DNA of 64,000 bases from Hyaloscypha bicolor E. Its lineage: Eukaryota > Ascomycota > Leotiomycetes > Helotiales > Hyaloscyphaceae. The notes under the pieces were generated by a model. The model was not told the origin of the DNA. It saw only the letters and a list, made by a program, of their open reading frames with translations, and ran no database searches. Positions 11,600 to 23,866 of this stretch are shown one piece after another (positions within the stretch are counted from its first letter, which is position 1; the number at the start of each line of letters is the position of its first letter). Location of the stretch: NCBI RefSeq assembly GCF_002865645.1, contig NW_020194691.1, positions 372,001-436,000 of the forward strand. Reading direction: 5' to 3'. The position numbers were made by a program, and so were the translations under genes.

Positions 11600-14500
11600 C
11601 TTATTAATTCTTTTATTTTAAATTTAATAATTTAGGAAATTAATAATATTTTTAGAGAAACTAAAGCAGAAAAGGCTCTAATTAAAATATTATTAAGAGT
11701 AGTTCCGGAATTAATAGAAAAAAAAGTAAAAAGGATATTAAGTAAAGATATTTCTGAAAAAGAGATAGAATAGTATTTTCTAATAGTAAAGAAATATATT
11801 TCCAAAGCTAAGAAATATAGAACCTAAAACTGGAAAGGATTCTGGAATATATAGGAGCTTAAGGAAAGTATATTAAAATACCGGATAAAAAGGTACTTTC
11901 TATATCTAACTAGAAAGGAGCTAAATAGGAAGGTTATAAATTCCAAAGATTAGACGAAAAGAATACTAGAGAAAATAGCTATAATATTTAAAGAAAAAGA
12001 TAATAATTATAATCTATTTCTAATTATAAAAATATATAAAATAAAGAATAAGAAGAATTAACTAATAGATACTAATAATAGAACTAGAAAAGGCTCTAAT
12101 AAATATTTAGACTGGTTTAAGAAATCCAAAACTAGAGAATACTTATAGGAATATATTAGGAAATATAAGAACTATCTTTTACCGAGAATATTAATTATTC
12201 CGAAAGATTTATAATTTATTCCGGAATGTTTTAAATAATTAGATATTAGTAACTGGCTCTAGAAAGAGGAACTAATTATATTCCGAGAATTAATAATTAA
12301 TTAAAAAGAAGTAATTATATTTAATTAAAAAGAAATAGAAAAAATCCATAAAAATATTAGCCTATTTATTCTAATTAAAACTATTAAATATAAAGCTTAG
12401 TAAGAAAAGAATTTCTTATATTCCAAAGTTCTAGTACTAGTAATAGTAAAAATACTATTAGAATACCTAAATTATAAAATTCTTAAGAAATATAATAGAT
12501 TTTATTAAAATCTATAGTTCTTAATTATAAAAAAGATTACTAGAACTTATAAACTAATTAATACTACTATAAAGATAAATTTAATAATTTTATAAAATAC
12601 TAACCTATTCTTATCTACTAATAAGATCTTAGAAGAATTTACTAAATATATTTATATCTCTCTAATTAACTTCTTTTTCAAATATAATTAATTTATATTA
12701 GATATTTATAATAGAGATTTAATTATATTTATAATATTTTTAGAACTATTAAAAATAATTATATTATTTTAGGGAATTACTAATTCTATTATATAATTTA
12801 TATAGATTATTATAACTATTCTAGAGAATTTATTTCCTAAAATTACTATATTATTTATTAATAATATTGGAATTAAGAAACCTTATATAGATTATAATAG
12901 GTAGTTTATTTTATTTGGAATTCGGTATTTTATATTTAAATATTTTTAAAACCTGAATATAATCTTAGATAGAATTAAATAAGCTAAAGCTAGTATTAGA
13001 GAAAAATCGCAGTTCTATTATAATAGTATAGTTATTATTAGCTTTATCTATAAAATACTTGGAAAAAGCCTTTTAAGTTCAGGAATTACTAAGATCTTAA
13101 AATAGGAATATTATAATAGTATAATTAAAAATAAAGTATTTATTAGAATTATTATTTATTACTATATTTGGATTAAAGGCTTTATAATTATTACTAAATT
13201 CGTTTACTATTTAATAAGAAAAGATATAATATAAAACTAAAGTAATAAATAAAAGTAAGTTATATAAATTCTTTAAGAAAAGCTTATTATTATTCCGATA
13301 TTCTATAAGTTATATTATAATCTATTAGAAGATTAGAAAATAATTATATTAGTAGTAGATATTAGCCTAGATAAATAGGGCAGAACTCTTAGTTAATATA
13401 ATAATAAAGAGAAAAAGAGAATTATATAATATAAGTCTAGAATCTGGAATAATATCGAATAGAGATATAATACTATTAAAAGAGAATACTAAGGGCTAGT
13501 AAAATATTTATAGAAAATACAATTCTGGCTATATAGAATTTACTTTATTCTTAAACTAAATACTAATATACTTGTTATATAATTAAGTAAAATAGTTATA
13601 AATCTTTCTAGAGTTTTGGTTATTTACTAGCTAGTATAGATTTAATTATTTGATTTTAAAATCAAGTATATTAAAGAAACCAAGTATATTACTATTAATA
13701 GATTATTAAAATACCTATAATAAGAAAGTAATACCGAAAATAATAAGAATATTAATAAATAGTTAGTAATAGAGTTTAATACTATTAGAATAATACCTAT
13801 TAGACGGAAAGTTCGATTAAAGGAAGCGGTTCCGGTTTAATTATATAATATTATTTTAAGAAATCAGATTTTTAAGACCTTTACTAGATATTTGAATAGT
13901 AATATCCAGTTACTAAAAATTAATAATTAAAGCTTTATTATATCTGGAAGCGAATTAATAGTATTAAAAAATAATAATATCCGGAAATTATATAGTAAAG
14001 GCTATAGTCTTTTATATATAACCTCTAGTAAAATAATAAATAATAATACTAATTCCTATATTTTATTTAATAATTTGGCTATTTTACTAGATTTTTTAAA
14101 TAATAGCTATTTCAAATAATATTAGAATATTATATAATATCTTATAATATTCTTTAGACTAGAAGAAATATCTAGAGCCGAATTTCGAAAGTTAAATAGG
14201 GAAGCTTTAAATTATAGTATAAGAGATTAATTACTATAGAGAATTATATTAAAAGCATATTTATCTTGACTTATTATTAATAATTAAAAACAAAGGGAAT
14301 TCGTTATTAAAGAACTATATAATAAGATTAGATATATCGGAAGGGAAAGTACTTTTTATTTAGTAGCTAGCTACTATTACTAGAAAGGTTACTATAACTA
14401 TATATAGAAATATATAAATACCTATAAGGTCTATTAATATAAGAGTAAAAGAAAATAAAAAGAAACTCTATATCTAATAAAAGCTATATCTCTTTTCTAT

Positions 14501-15560
14501 TATTTTAGGATTAATATAATTAAACTACCAGACTATAAAAGATATAATTTATTAGTTATTACTAGAAATAACTTCTCGGAATGGGTTAAAGCTAGACTTT
14601 TAAAGAATTCAACTAATAAGAAAATTATTAAGTTTATTTGGAAAAAAATCGTTTATAGATATGATTTATTTGAGTAGCTTAAGGTAAATAGCGGATCGGA
14701 ATTTAAAAGAATAATAATTCAGGAATTTAATAAACTGGGAATTAATAGAATTATTATTTTAGTCTATAATTCCAAAAGAAATAGTATAATTAAAAGAGGG
14801 TATTAATTAATTATTTAAATATTTATTATATTTATAATAGATAGAAAGAAGCCTTAGATAGATTTACTATTATATATTCTATTTACCGACTGAGTTACTA
14901 TATATAGACTAACTGGATTTACTTCTTTTTATATAGTTTATAGCCGGAAAGCTATATTATTTATAGAAATATACTTTCTAATTTAGAGAATATTTAAATA
15001 GAATAAAGTCTATAATAGAGAAATATTTCTAGAAATATATATAATATAAATATAAATAAGAGATAAAGATATTAAAAAAGCCAGAATAAAAAAAGATAGA
15101 AAATACTAAAAGGAAAAGAAGTAATTTAATATTATTTACTAGATTTATTTAAAACCTATTTCCGAAAAGATTCTATTTCTTATATATAATATTAAATTAA
15201 TAAATTAAAATAAGTTAAGAAATATAAAACTATTATATTATTGGCTTGGCTTATATAGAGTAAGATATATAGATTAATTAAAAGAATACTATATACTAGA
15301 AGAGTTTAATAGTATTATATTCCGAAAAATATATACCGGGAATTAATTTAAGTAGTTTATTAAAAGAGATAAATTCTGGTATTCTTCTAAAGATAAAGTT
15401 AATAATAAATATATACCTATAAACAAATAGTTTAAAATAGATATAAAACTAGAAAAAAAGCAATTATAGAATATTATAAGTAAAATAGTATTTAGGAAAT
15501 TAAGAAAACTACCGGTATTATTATATATATTCTAGAGTTATTAGAATCGGAAAAAATAAA
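11600..15560 (+). pseudogene. gypsy-1 Pol: reverse transcriptase, RNase H region, integrase
   Basis: Reverse transcriptase spans about 12,450-13,250. Recognisable blocks are YNRDLIIFIIF and FQGITNS, equivalent to the family's LPQGxTNS block, and then FINNIGIKKPYIDYN, where the catalytic DD pair appears as NN. A connection/RNase H region follows (LDKQGRTLSQYNNKEKKR near 13,370). Integrase covers about 14,290-15,000: its zinc-binding His and Cys residues appear mostly as Tyr (ELYNKIRYIGRESTFYLVAS), then YNLLVITRNNFSEWVKARLL, then LGINRIIILVYNSKRNSIIK around the third catalytic position. The enzyme would copy the RNA to DNA and insert it. H-to-Y, C-to-Y and D-to-N changes plus stops show it is inactive. 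Assignment to the Ty3/gypsy group is by motif and domain order. Confidence 0.88.
13990..14028. repeat. 39-bp palindromic module inside gypsy-1 pol
   Basis: Aligns without gaps to 27004-27042 of the solo LTR; all but one of the differences are transitions. The core here reads AAAGGCTATAGTCTTTT against AAAGGCCGCGGCCTTTT. It lies between the reverse transcriptase and integrase regions. The equivalent in gypsy-2 is 54344-54382. Confidence 0.7.
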
Positions 15561-15599
15561 ATATATCTCCTTTATAAAAAACTGGGAAAAAGTATTTAA

Positions 15600-17555
15600 T
15601 AATAGGGGCTTTTTTTAATCTAAAATAAAGTTTATTATTTTTGATTCTTTATATATCTTTTTTTTTTTCCTTCCGATTATTATTTATAGCCTTTGGAAAA
15701 TATTATTATTGAATTACTATTTTGGAAATCGGATAAGCTTTATTATTATTTATTTCTTATTATTATCTAATTATTATTACTAGATAGTATTTTTAATATA
15801 AGATTCTATTACTAGTTTTTGAAAATCGAATATAAAATACTCTTTTTAATATAAAATAAATAAGGGATTAAAAGCTTACTTTATAGACTTTTAATTCCGA
15901 ACTATAATATTTTTTAAAAAGTTTTTATAATATAAATAATAATTATATATAAAGAAGAAAAGGAAAAAGAGAAAAGAAAAAAATCTTTTATATATTTTTT
16001 ATTAAACTAGAAATCTTTAGAAAACTTTATTTGCCTTTTTAGCTAGCTATTTTTATAATTTATACTAATTTAAAGCTTAATTATAATATTTATAGATCTT
16101 GATTTTAACTTAAACTACTATTATAAATTTATTTATAATATTTAAATGAATTTCCTAAATAGAAATTATATATAAACGGAATAGCTAATTAGAAGCCCTA
16201 TAAAAGGAAAAGAAATCTTATTAAATCCAATAGTTATTTCCGAAAGTTTTTACTAATATATAATTCTGGAAAGCTTTTGGATATTAGATAAATTAGATCT
16301 ATCTATTTAAAGTCTATTTTATACTAGAAAACCCATTTCTTTTTTAATATAATTATAGCTATATTTAAGATATATATTAAAGTTTAATTAATATATTATA
16401 TATTTCTATTTCTATATAAAAAGAACTTCTTTTATATAGAACTCTTTCTTTAATTACAATATTATTTTATTACCGGAAACCGATTACTTCTTTAAAAAAC
16501 TAATACAATTTGCTAATTCTTGCTATTAATCTATTTCTTATAATTAAATATTATTTGAATAATTAAAAAGATATTTTTAATCTTATATTTTTAATACCAA
16601 TTCGAAATAGTTGAATTTTCTATATTCTATATTAATTTTAATATTAACTATTCCAAACTTAATAACGGTATTATAAACCCTATTTATATTATTTTATAGT
16701 TTTTCTTTCTATAATCTCTAAAGCCTTTAATATTGCCTTTATAGATATAGATATTACTTTAAAATCCCAGCCAACTAAATAATTTTATATTATATTAAAT
16801 CAATTTTAATAAATATTAAATAAATGGGATTAGCTTTTAGAAAAGATATAAATCAGTTTTAAAAAGAATAATATTTTATTTTGAGTTATTTCTTAATTCT
16901 ATTATTTTAATTTCTTTTCTATTAATATTTATTTTATATTTTTTTAATATTTTTAATATATTTATATATTTTACTTTTAAATATTTCCTATATTATTTCC
17001 TTTTTTTTATATTATTTTTTAAATTAATAGAGATATCTCTAAATAAATAAAAAATCGAAATATATTTATATTATAAAATTTTTATTATTTCCCTCTATAT
17101 TTCAATACTTTAAATACTATTACTATATTTATATTTCTATTATATTATCTTTTTGTTTTCCTATTATTACTATTTAGTTTAACCTGCTTTAATTATTTCC
17201 TAGATTATATTTCCTTAAATATATATATTTGTATTTTTTTTATAATAAAAGCCCAATTCTATATTTTATCTTTTATAATTATTTCTAATTTATAACTATA
17301 TTATCTCAAATATATCTAATTATTATATTTATTTTCCCTATTATATATATTACTATTTTAGCTTTATTTTCTTACTAGAAAGAAAAGAAAAACTCAAATA
17401 TATATAATACCTTTATATAATTTAAATCTATTCCAATTTATTCTTTGTTTTAAAAAGTATTTAAAAGAAATTCTTGTAATCTTAAGAACCTTTAGCTCTA
17501 TAACTTATAACTATTATACTAATAATACCTATATAACTTCTTTAAGAATAATAAA
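15600..17555. other. gypsy-1 spacer between integrase and extra frame
   Basis: About 2 kb of AT-rich sequence, also present in gypsy-2 (55,900-57,838), so it is part of the element. It is rich in poly-pyrimidine runs. A few longer runs can be read on either strand (for example near 16,350-16,500), but no domain is recognisable and coding content cannot be supported. Confidence 0.5.
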
Positions 17556-18934
17556 ATGGCCAAAGGGCAGATTTTTCAAGCCAGTAAGATATAATAGCTA
17601 GTTCTTATAAGCTATAGTATTATCGAAAGCCTATAAATTAATAGTATTAAAGTTTAGACTATTAAAAGGGTTTGGGCAATTATAGAAGGCCTGCTAATAC
17701 CAGAAAAGATAGTTATAATTACTGAATTTAATACGAATATTCTAGGTAAGCTAAATAGTATATATAATAAGCTCTTAAAATGGAAAACCTTTATTAGAAA
17801 TAGAACTGGACTGGGATTAACTAAAGAGGAACTAAAGAACTACTAAGCCAATAATAGAGAATTTAAAAATATTATTAAAGGCATTTCCAAAAGCAGATAA
17901 AAAAAGCTTAATAAGATTAAGACTATAGTAAACGGTCTGGAAACTAAAAGTTAGAATGGAATTATATTATATAATAAAGCTTTTAATTAATATATTAATA
18001 ATATCTATAATAACTTTAGTAAAAATATCTATAAGAAGTTATATTTCCTTTTTAAAATAAAAGCTTTAATATACGAAGCTATTTAGTTAATTAATAAAGC
18101 CATTTTAGAATATATTAAAAATAAGAAATATTAAAATACTAGTATATTTGCTAAATCAGATATTATTAAGGTATTTAAGTATATTGAAGCTATTTCGGAA
18201 CCTGGAGAATTGGTTTTTAAGCCATTATTAGCTAATATTTTTAAAGCTAGATAATATACTTTTAATACTTCCGGAATCCTGATTAAGGGAGTTTATAGTA
18301 ATAAGCCTTTTTTTGTTTTCTGAGATAAGTCTAAAGAATAGGCCCCTATTATAATTTCAGCTTCGATTTAATTGGATCCAGCTAATAAGAATAGAGCTGA
18401 ATTAATATAGCCTGGTAATAAATCTGCTAGTAAAACTAGTAGAATTAGTATAACTAGATAAGAAGAACCTGGTAAGAATAGAGAGTAAGCTAAACCTAAG
18501 ACTCCTGAAAAATAGCGAAAATCTAAGTACTAGTTCAAGTATAAGGCTAGTAAAATAGAGGAAAACGAAAAGGAAAGCAAAAAGAAACCCTTTATTCTAA
18601 AAGAAAAGATATAATCCAGAAAGACTCCCGTATCTATATCCAGAACTAAAAAGCGGAAAACCAAAAATATTAAATCTATAGAACTTAATAGTATCTAATA
18701 TACCTATAAGATACTAGCTAAATGGAAATTAATACTTACTTAATAAAATAAGTATATTTTTAAGAAAATATATAATAGTATTTTGGAATCCATTTATAAG
18801 CGAGAATACTATAGAGTTATTAATAGATTCCTTAAAGCTCTCTATATAATATATATTTGGTAGCTAACTAATATTCTTTCTATTAATATAGGAGATATTA
18901 ATAATATTAAGAATATTCTAAAGCTAATTACTAA

Positions 18935-18942
18935 GATCTATA
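18935..18942. repeat. hAT target-site duplication, left
   Basis: GATCTATA, repeated exactly at 22486-22493. The matching position of gypsy-2 (near 59,218) has the sequence only once, as GATTTATA. Confidence 0.93.
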
Positions 18943-18972
18943 TAGTATATTAAAGGATTATTTAAGTTATTC

Positions 18973-19002
18973 AAGTTATTTATAAATATTTATAAATAAC
19001 TT
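18973..19002. repeat. hAT left subterminal palindrome
   Basis: A perfect 30-bp palindrome built on AAGTTATTTATAAAT and its complement. It matches the 30-bp palindrome at 22358-22387 apart from transitions. Likely a transposase-binding or structural site, by analogy with subterminal motifs of hAT elements. Confidence 0.7.
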
Positions 19003-19089
19003 AAATAAAATATAAATAACGAGTAGCTTAAAAAACTTGAGTAAAATAGAATAATTATTTATGAATAACATGAATAACTATAAATAATT

Positions 19090-19118
19090 ACGTGGAAGTC
19101 ACGTGGAAGTCACGGGAT
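19090..19118. repeat. Short tandem repeat in hAT left end
   Basis: Two copies of a 12-bp unit, ACGTGGAAGTC, form a small GC-richer patch inside the left subterminal region, just beyond the last coding exon of the minus-strand transposase. Function unknown. Confidence 0.5.
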
Positions 19119-19222
19119 CATTATAAATCGACATATATTTAAATTTTAAAAAAATAAACTAAGATATCTATTAAGCAGCCTTATATAAGCTAAGCTAGAG
19201 CTTATATAAGGCTACTTAAATA

Positions 19223-21943
19223 TCAATTTTCTATAATAATAAACTGATTATCCTTCCCAGAATCTTGGTTTTTCTCCTTTTTCTCACTCCTTTTCTCTTC
19301 TTTTTTAGCCTCTTCTAATTCATCTTGAAATAACCCCCAGCTTTTTAAGCAAGATATTATCTCAAAGGTACTCTTATTAAGTCTATTACGTAGTTTAGAC
19401 ATAATAAGAGCACCCTGAGAAAAAAACCTCTTACTAGCTACCGAGGAAGCCGGAATTCCTAAATATTTCCTAGCTATTAAAGCTAATACAGGGAATCTAG
19501 CGGCATTAGACTTCCAATAGTCTAAGGGCTTAGTCTATATATATATATTAGTACTAATATATTAAAAAATATTAAAAGAATATCGGATAGATATTTAATA
19601 GAATTTAAGTAAAGTTTTACTTACTCTTTTATCTTCTCTTTTTTCTTCTAAATAAGTTATTAATTCGTTCTCTATTTTAAAGAACGAATTAGTAATATAT
19701 ATATCCGAGCTACCAGAATCGGAATCGGAATCGGAATCGGCCATACTAATATCCGAAGTATCGGATCTAGCTTGAGATATATTATAATTATATTTATATC
19801 TAAATTCAAAAATTAGTTATTAAAATACTAAAAGCTAATAAAAGGAAGTACTTATACGTTATAATTAGTCTTTAATCTATTATATATATCCGAAGATATA
19901 CCGCTAGATAAGCCAATACTAGTTAATCCTTCTTATTTAATTCGAGGATCAAGAATAAGAGCCAAATATAAAGCTTTACTTTTATTATCTAAAACGCCTG
20001 TTTTAGGATAATATTTTCGAAGCTTAGCTATACCCTTATCTATAGTATCTGTAAGTGCTTTGTCCTATTAAATATTAGTATAAAAATATTAATAATATAA
20101 GAAGAATTTAAGAAAAGACTTACTTTAAATTTCTTTTTGAAATTTTCTAATTTATTATATATTTTATATACTTCAGGTATAATATAATATATAGTAGGAT
20201 AGTTTTCGGCTTGTAATTTAGTCGTTGCTTTAATAAATATTGAAATTATATTTAAAATATTATTTAAATAAGTAATTTCAATATTAGTTAAAACTAGACT
20301 TTTATTTTTAAAAGCCTTTGAATTTGAATTAGAGCTATTAATAACTACTTTAATAGCTTTATATATATACAAAAAGTTCTTTAATATATAATAAGTCGAA
20401 GACCACCGTATTTTTTGATCTATAAATAATTAGTATTAATTACTAAGTTAAGGAAATCGAGTATTTTCTATATTAAAAGCTTTAATTTGAGCTTCTAATA
20501 GCCGTTGGTTTTCTTGATTATATTTAAGACTTATAATAGTCTTTTAAACCTTTCTCCAAATTAATAAATCTATAATTTATTAATAAAACTCTTATAAATT
20601 ATAAAGGGAACTTACTTGTTATTTGTTCTACTTCTCTTTCTTCTTCTCTATCTTCAAGTTCTTCTATTTCTTGCTCGTATAAATCCGTAGAATAAGAGGT
20701 ATTATAATCGTTCTTAATAAGAGCTTTTAAAATATCTTGAACTACTAAGTTTAATACGTAAGCTATATAAGGAATATCTCCTTGAAATTTAATACCTTTC
20801 TTATTATAATACTTTATAAAAGCCTTTAATAAGGTATAATTTGAGCTGGCATTATCTTGAGTAAGACTAATAAAAAAAATATTAGTAATTATATAATTAA
20901 TTTAAATTTAAATTACTTACCTAGTAATATTATATTTAATATTATATTGTTTTAAAGCTTCTAATAAAACAGAAAGCATATAAATACCGGAGTATATATT
21001 GTTTAAGTCTTTTATAGCTAATAAATAAGATTTTAATTTAAAATACTTATTTATAAAGTATCTATAATATATTAGTATATATTTTACTTAATAATTATTA
21101 GAATATATAAACTTATATAGTAATTCCAAGAAAGGCCTTTTGATTTATACCTGTCCAAGTATTTAAAGTAATAGAGAAAGTTCCTTGAGAATTAATATTC
21201 TCTTTTAACTCTTCTTTAATATTTAAACTCTTTTCGATATAGCATAATTTAAGCTCATCTATAAGAGCCTTCGAGTATATAGCAGGTACTTGACTATTAA
21301 ATATTAGTATATAAATAAATAAAGAATAAGGTAATAAAAGCTTACTAATTTAAATAAGATATTAGCTTTTTAAAGCTTGGAATAGTAATAGCCCGAAAAG
21401 AGATATTATTATTAATAATAAAATTTAATAATAATCTCTTAAAGTAATTAGTAGTAAAGCTTTCTTCTCATTATCCCGATTGCTTATTAAAAAGGCTAGT
21501 TATAGTTATTTATAAGACTTGACTAGAAGCTTCACTTTTACCTATTAAATATATTAGTAAATATTTCTTTTTAATTAATAATAAAATAACTTACTATTAT
21601 TATTACTATCCTTAAGATTCTTAAGGTCTATAAATTTATGGGAATGCCGAAAATGAGAGTAATAATTACTCGTAGGAGCATATATTTATTAATTAAGCCA
21701 TATTTTACTATTAGATTAGTTAGTAAAAAATTTATTAAAAATTAATATATTAACTTACGAATACCCTCTAATCATACATTTAATAGTGCATGTACGGAGG
21801 TCCTCGATATTCTCTTGTATAGGATTTAGCGTCTTCTTTAAGTAGCCTTTCTTAAAAAGAGAAGCTTGCTTATTAAGTAGTCTTAATTCGAAATCGGGGT
21901 GATTTTGACTTATATTAAGCTTGATTGAGGAGTCTTGAGACAT
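19223..21943 (-). pseudogene. hAT transposase with BED finger and hATC domain
   Basis: The enzyme would excise and reinsert the hAT element. The likely start is ATG at 21943 (MSQDSSIKLNISQNH), the stop TGA at 19223-19225. Short introns with GTAAGT donors interrupt it, the first beginning near 21,757 and the last near 19,630. After the first intron comes a BED-type segment ending YYSHFRHSHKF (near 21,640), with the earlier Cys pair no longer clear. A central block reads TTKLQAENYPTIYYIIPEVY (near 20,190). The C-terminus holds a well-kept dimerisation domain: DYWKSNAARFPVLALIARKY, then GIPASSVASKRFFSQGALI, then CLKSWG. The tail is Lys/Glu-rich. Several exons carry few or no stops, so decay is mild, but middle parts could not be joined into one open frame by eye; treat as probably non-functional. 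Confidence 0.82.
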
Positions 21944-22357
21944 TTTCGAGTATATTAAGTATATATAAGGATATGTGTAGTATAAAGTAATATAATAAGA
22001 GTAATGGTTGATTTTTTGTAAGTAATTAAAGTATGAGAAAGAAGTGAAATCGAGGAAAACGACGTATTCTTATAGAAAGTTCTAATATTCTAAAGTCTTC
22101 TTTATGATTCTTCTGATTATAAAGGTTTGCTTTAGTCCAAAGATTCTAGTTCTTTGATTTCTAATTTTTAGCTCCTATATTAGTAATTTAATATAATTGT
22201 AATTTACGGAGGTTCTGGAAGTATCATTGAGGTTCGATTCGCTTACCAAGCGCCACTACTACCTGATTGGCTAGTGAGGTGGCGCCAGGTGCGGGACCAC
22301 CTGAGGCCTTACCTAATTAGGCTAGCTTATCACGTGTACAGATCACGTGCGTTATTC

Positions 22358-22387
22358 AAGTTATTCATGAATATTCATGAATAACTT
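22358..22387. repeat. hAT right subterminal palindrome
   Basis: Perfect 30-bp palindrome of AAGTTATTCATGAAT and its complement, the counterpart of 18973-19002. The right copy keeps C/G where the left has T/A, consistent with transitions in the left end. Confidence 0.72.
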
Positions 22388-22432
22388 GAATAATATATGA
22401 ATAAAATATGAATAACGAGGTTTATACTTGAA

Positions 22433-22464
22433 TAAAATAGAATAACGGCCGTTATTCTATTTTA
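22433..22464. repeat. hAT 32-bp perfect palindrome near right end
   Basis: TAAAATAGAATAACGG followed directly by its exact reverse complement, centred on CGGCCG. It lies 21 bp from the right end of the element. A related but broken version (TAAAATAGAATAATTATTTA) is near the left end at about 19,043. Confidence 0.8.
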
Positions 22465-23866
22465 CTCTATTCATTTAATATACTGGATCTATAAAGTTAC
22501 CAAAAGCAAGAAGGATATTTCTATTATTTAAATAGATAAGGAAATACGGGATTTCTTTTTTAAAACCCAGGAAATTAAGGAATAAAGATATAAGTATTAT
22601 ATTTCCGATTAATTCTATTCAAATCTATAGCTCTAATTCAATATTATAGTTCTTGTTCCTGAATTTAGTATTACTAATCTGGATATAAATAGTTATATTT
22701 ATAAAAAGAATTATCTAAAATAGATTAAGAAGCTTAGTATTCGGGAGCTCTTAATATAGGAAATAGAGATATTATAGTTCTATTTCCGAAAAGATAATAT
22801 ATTAAAATATAGAGATCTAGGTAATAATTATTTTACCTTAGTCTTTTAACTTTTAATAGCAGATCTATTAATATGGCTCGGATTTTATAAGGCATTAAAT
22901 AAATACCCTATCTACCTGGTTATTTACCTTTAGCTAGTCCGATACTATATTCCTGAAAGTATTAATTATAATTAGTATAAAGGTAATATTAAAGATCTGG
23001 CTATTATTAAAGCTTTAAATAGCAAATTCTATTTTAATAAAGAGTATTAGAATATCAGCTATATTTTTCTTATAAATTGCAAGAAGGCTGCTATTTTTAG
23101 TAAGAAATTCTTTAAGGATATTAATTACTCTTCTATTTCCAATAATTTTAAGCCGGAAACAGTTAAGAAAATAGGCAAGTATCTACTAAAGGTAGTAGAA
23201 GAAAAGATTCCGAATATAGTCTATTTAACTAGATAAATAAATACCTTTAGTTAAATAATCTATAAGTCTGGAATTATAGGTAAGTAATAATTCTCGGATA
23301 ATATAGAAACCGAAGAATAGCTTAATAATAATTTGCTATTTAATAGGCCTTTTACTATAATTCCAATAAATTTAATTACTATTAAGAATGGAATATATGA
23401 AAATGGAATCTCTTATAAGGTTATTAAAGCCTCTTATTTAGAGCTTTCTCCTCTTATTAAAGGTTAATTTAAAAATATAGGAGATAATACAAAATTCGAA
23501 GAAGCCATTTGTTTAAAATATATTAGTGCGATTTACGATATAATTCGCTATAATAAGCCTTTTTAATATCTAGTAGTAAAGGCGGAAATTAAGTAATAGT
23601 TAAAGGCAAATACTAATTAATATAAAGAACTATATCGGATTTGGTATAAGAATACGGCTAAGCGGATTCGAATTGCCTTTAAATAAGTTCGGGAGTATGA
23701 AATAAGACTATTTGAGGATAATAAGTCTTATTTTAGGTATATAGAGGAGAAATTAGATTAATTAATAGAAGAGAATTCTAAATATTTTATTATTTTAGAT
23801 TCTAAATAGGATTTTTCTATTATTTTTAGTATTTAGGAAATAAGTACAAATAAATAGGAGATCGGA

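Larger units (their letters stand above)
18943..22485 (-). mobile_element. hAT transposon nested in gypsy-1
   Basis: A 3,543-bp element flanked by the exact 8-bp duplication GATCTATA, the size typical of hAT elements. Its ends are short imperfect inverted repeats: TAGTATATTAAA at the left and, on the other strand, CAGTATATTAAA at the right. Subterminal regions carry many (T)GAATAA motifs and long palindromes. It encodes a minus-strand transposase with BED-finger and hAT dimerisation segments. It is clearly less mutated than its host element, so it arrived later or saw less RIP. Confidence 0.94.
17556..23866 (+). pseudogene. Additional frame of the gypsy family, split by hAT
   Basis: From ATG 17556 (MAKGQIFQASKI) a sense frame continues to the hAT at 18943, resumes in the same phase at 22486 once the hAT and one target copy are removed, and runs to the 3' LTR: about 915 codons. 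Stops are nearly all TAG/TAA in place of likely Gln codons. The first third is helical and charged, the middle (about 18,400-18,680) is strongly basic with clusters like SRTKKRKTKN, and the last half is again globular-looking (for example YIPESINYNQYKGNIKDLA near 22,950). It has no reverse transcriptase, integrase, protease or envelope-like membrane segment that I can see. The same frame is present in gypsy-2 (57839-60596). Its function is unknown; a second structural protein or a captured gene are possibilities. Confidence 0.62.
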
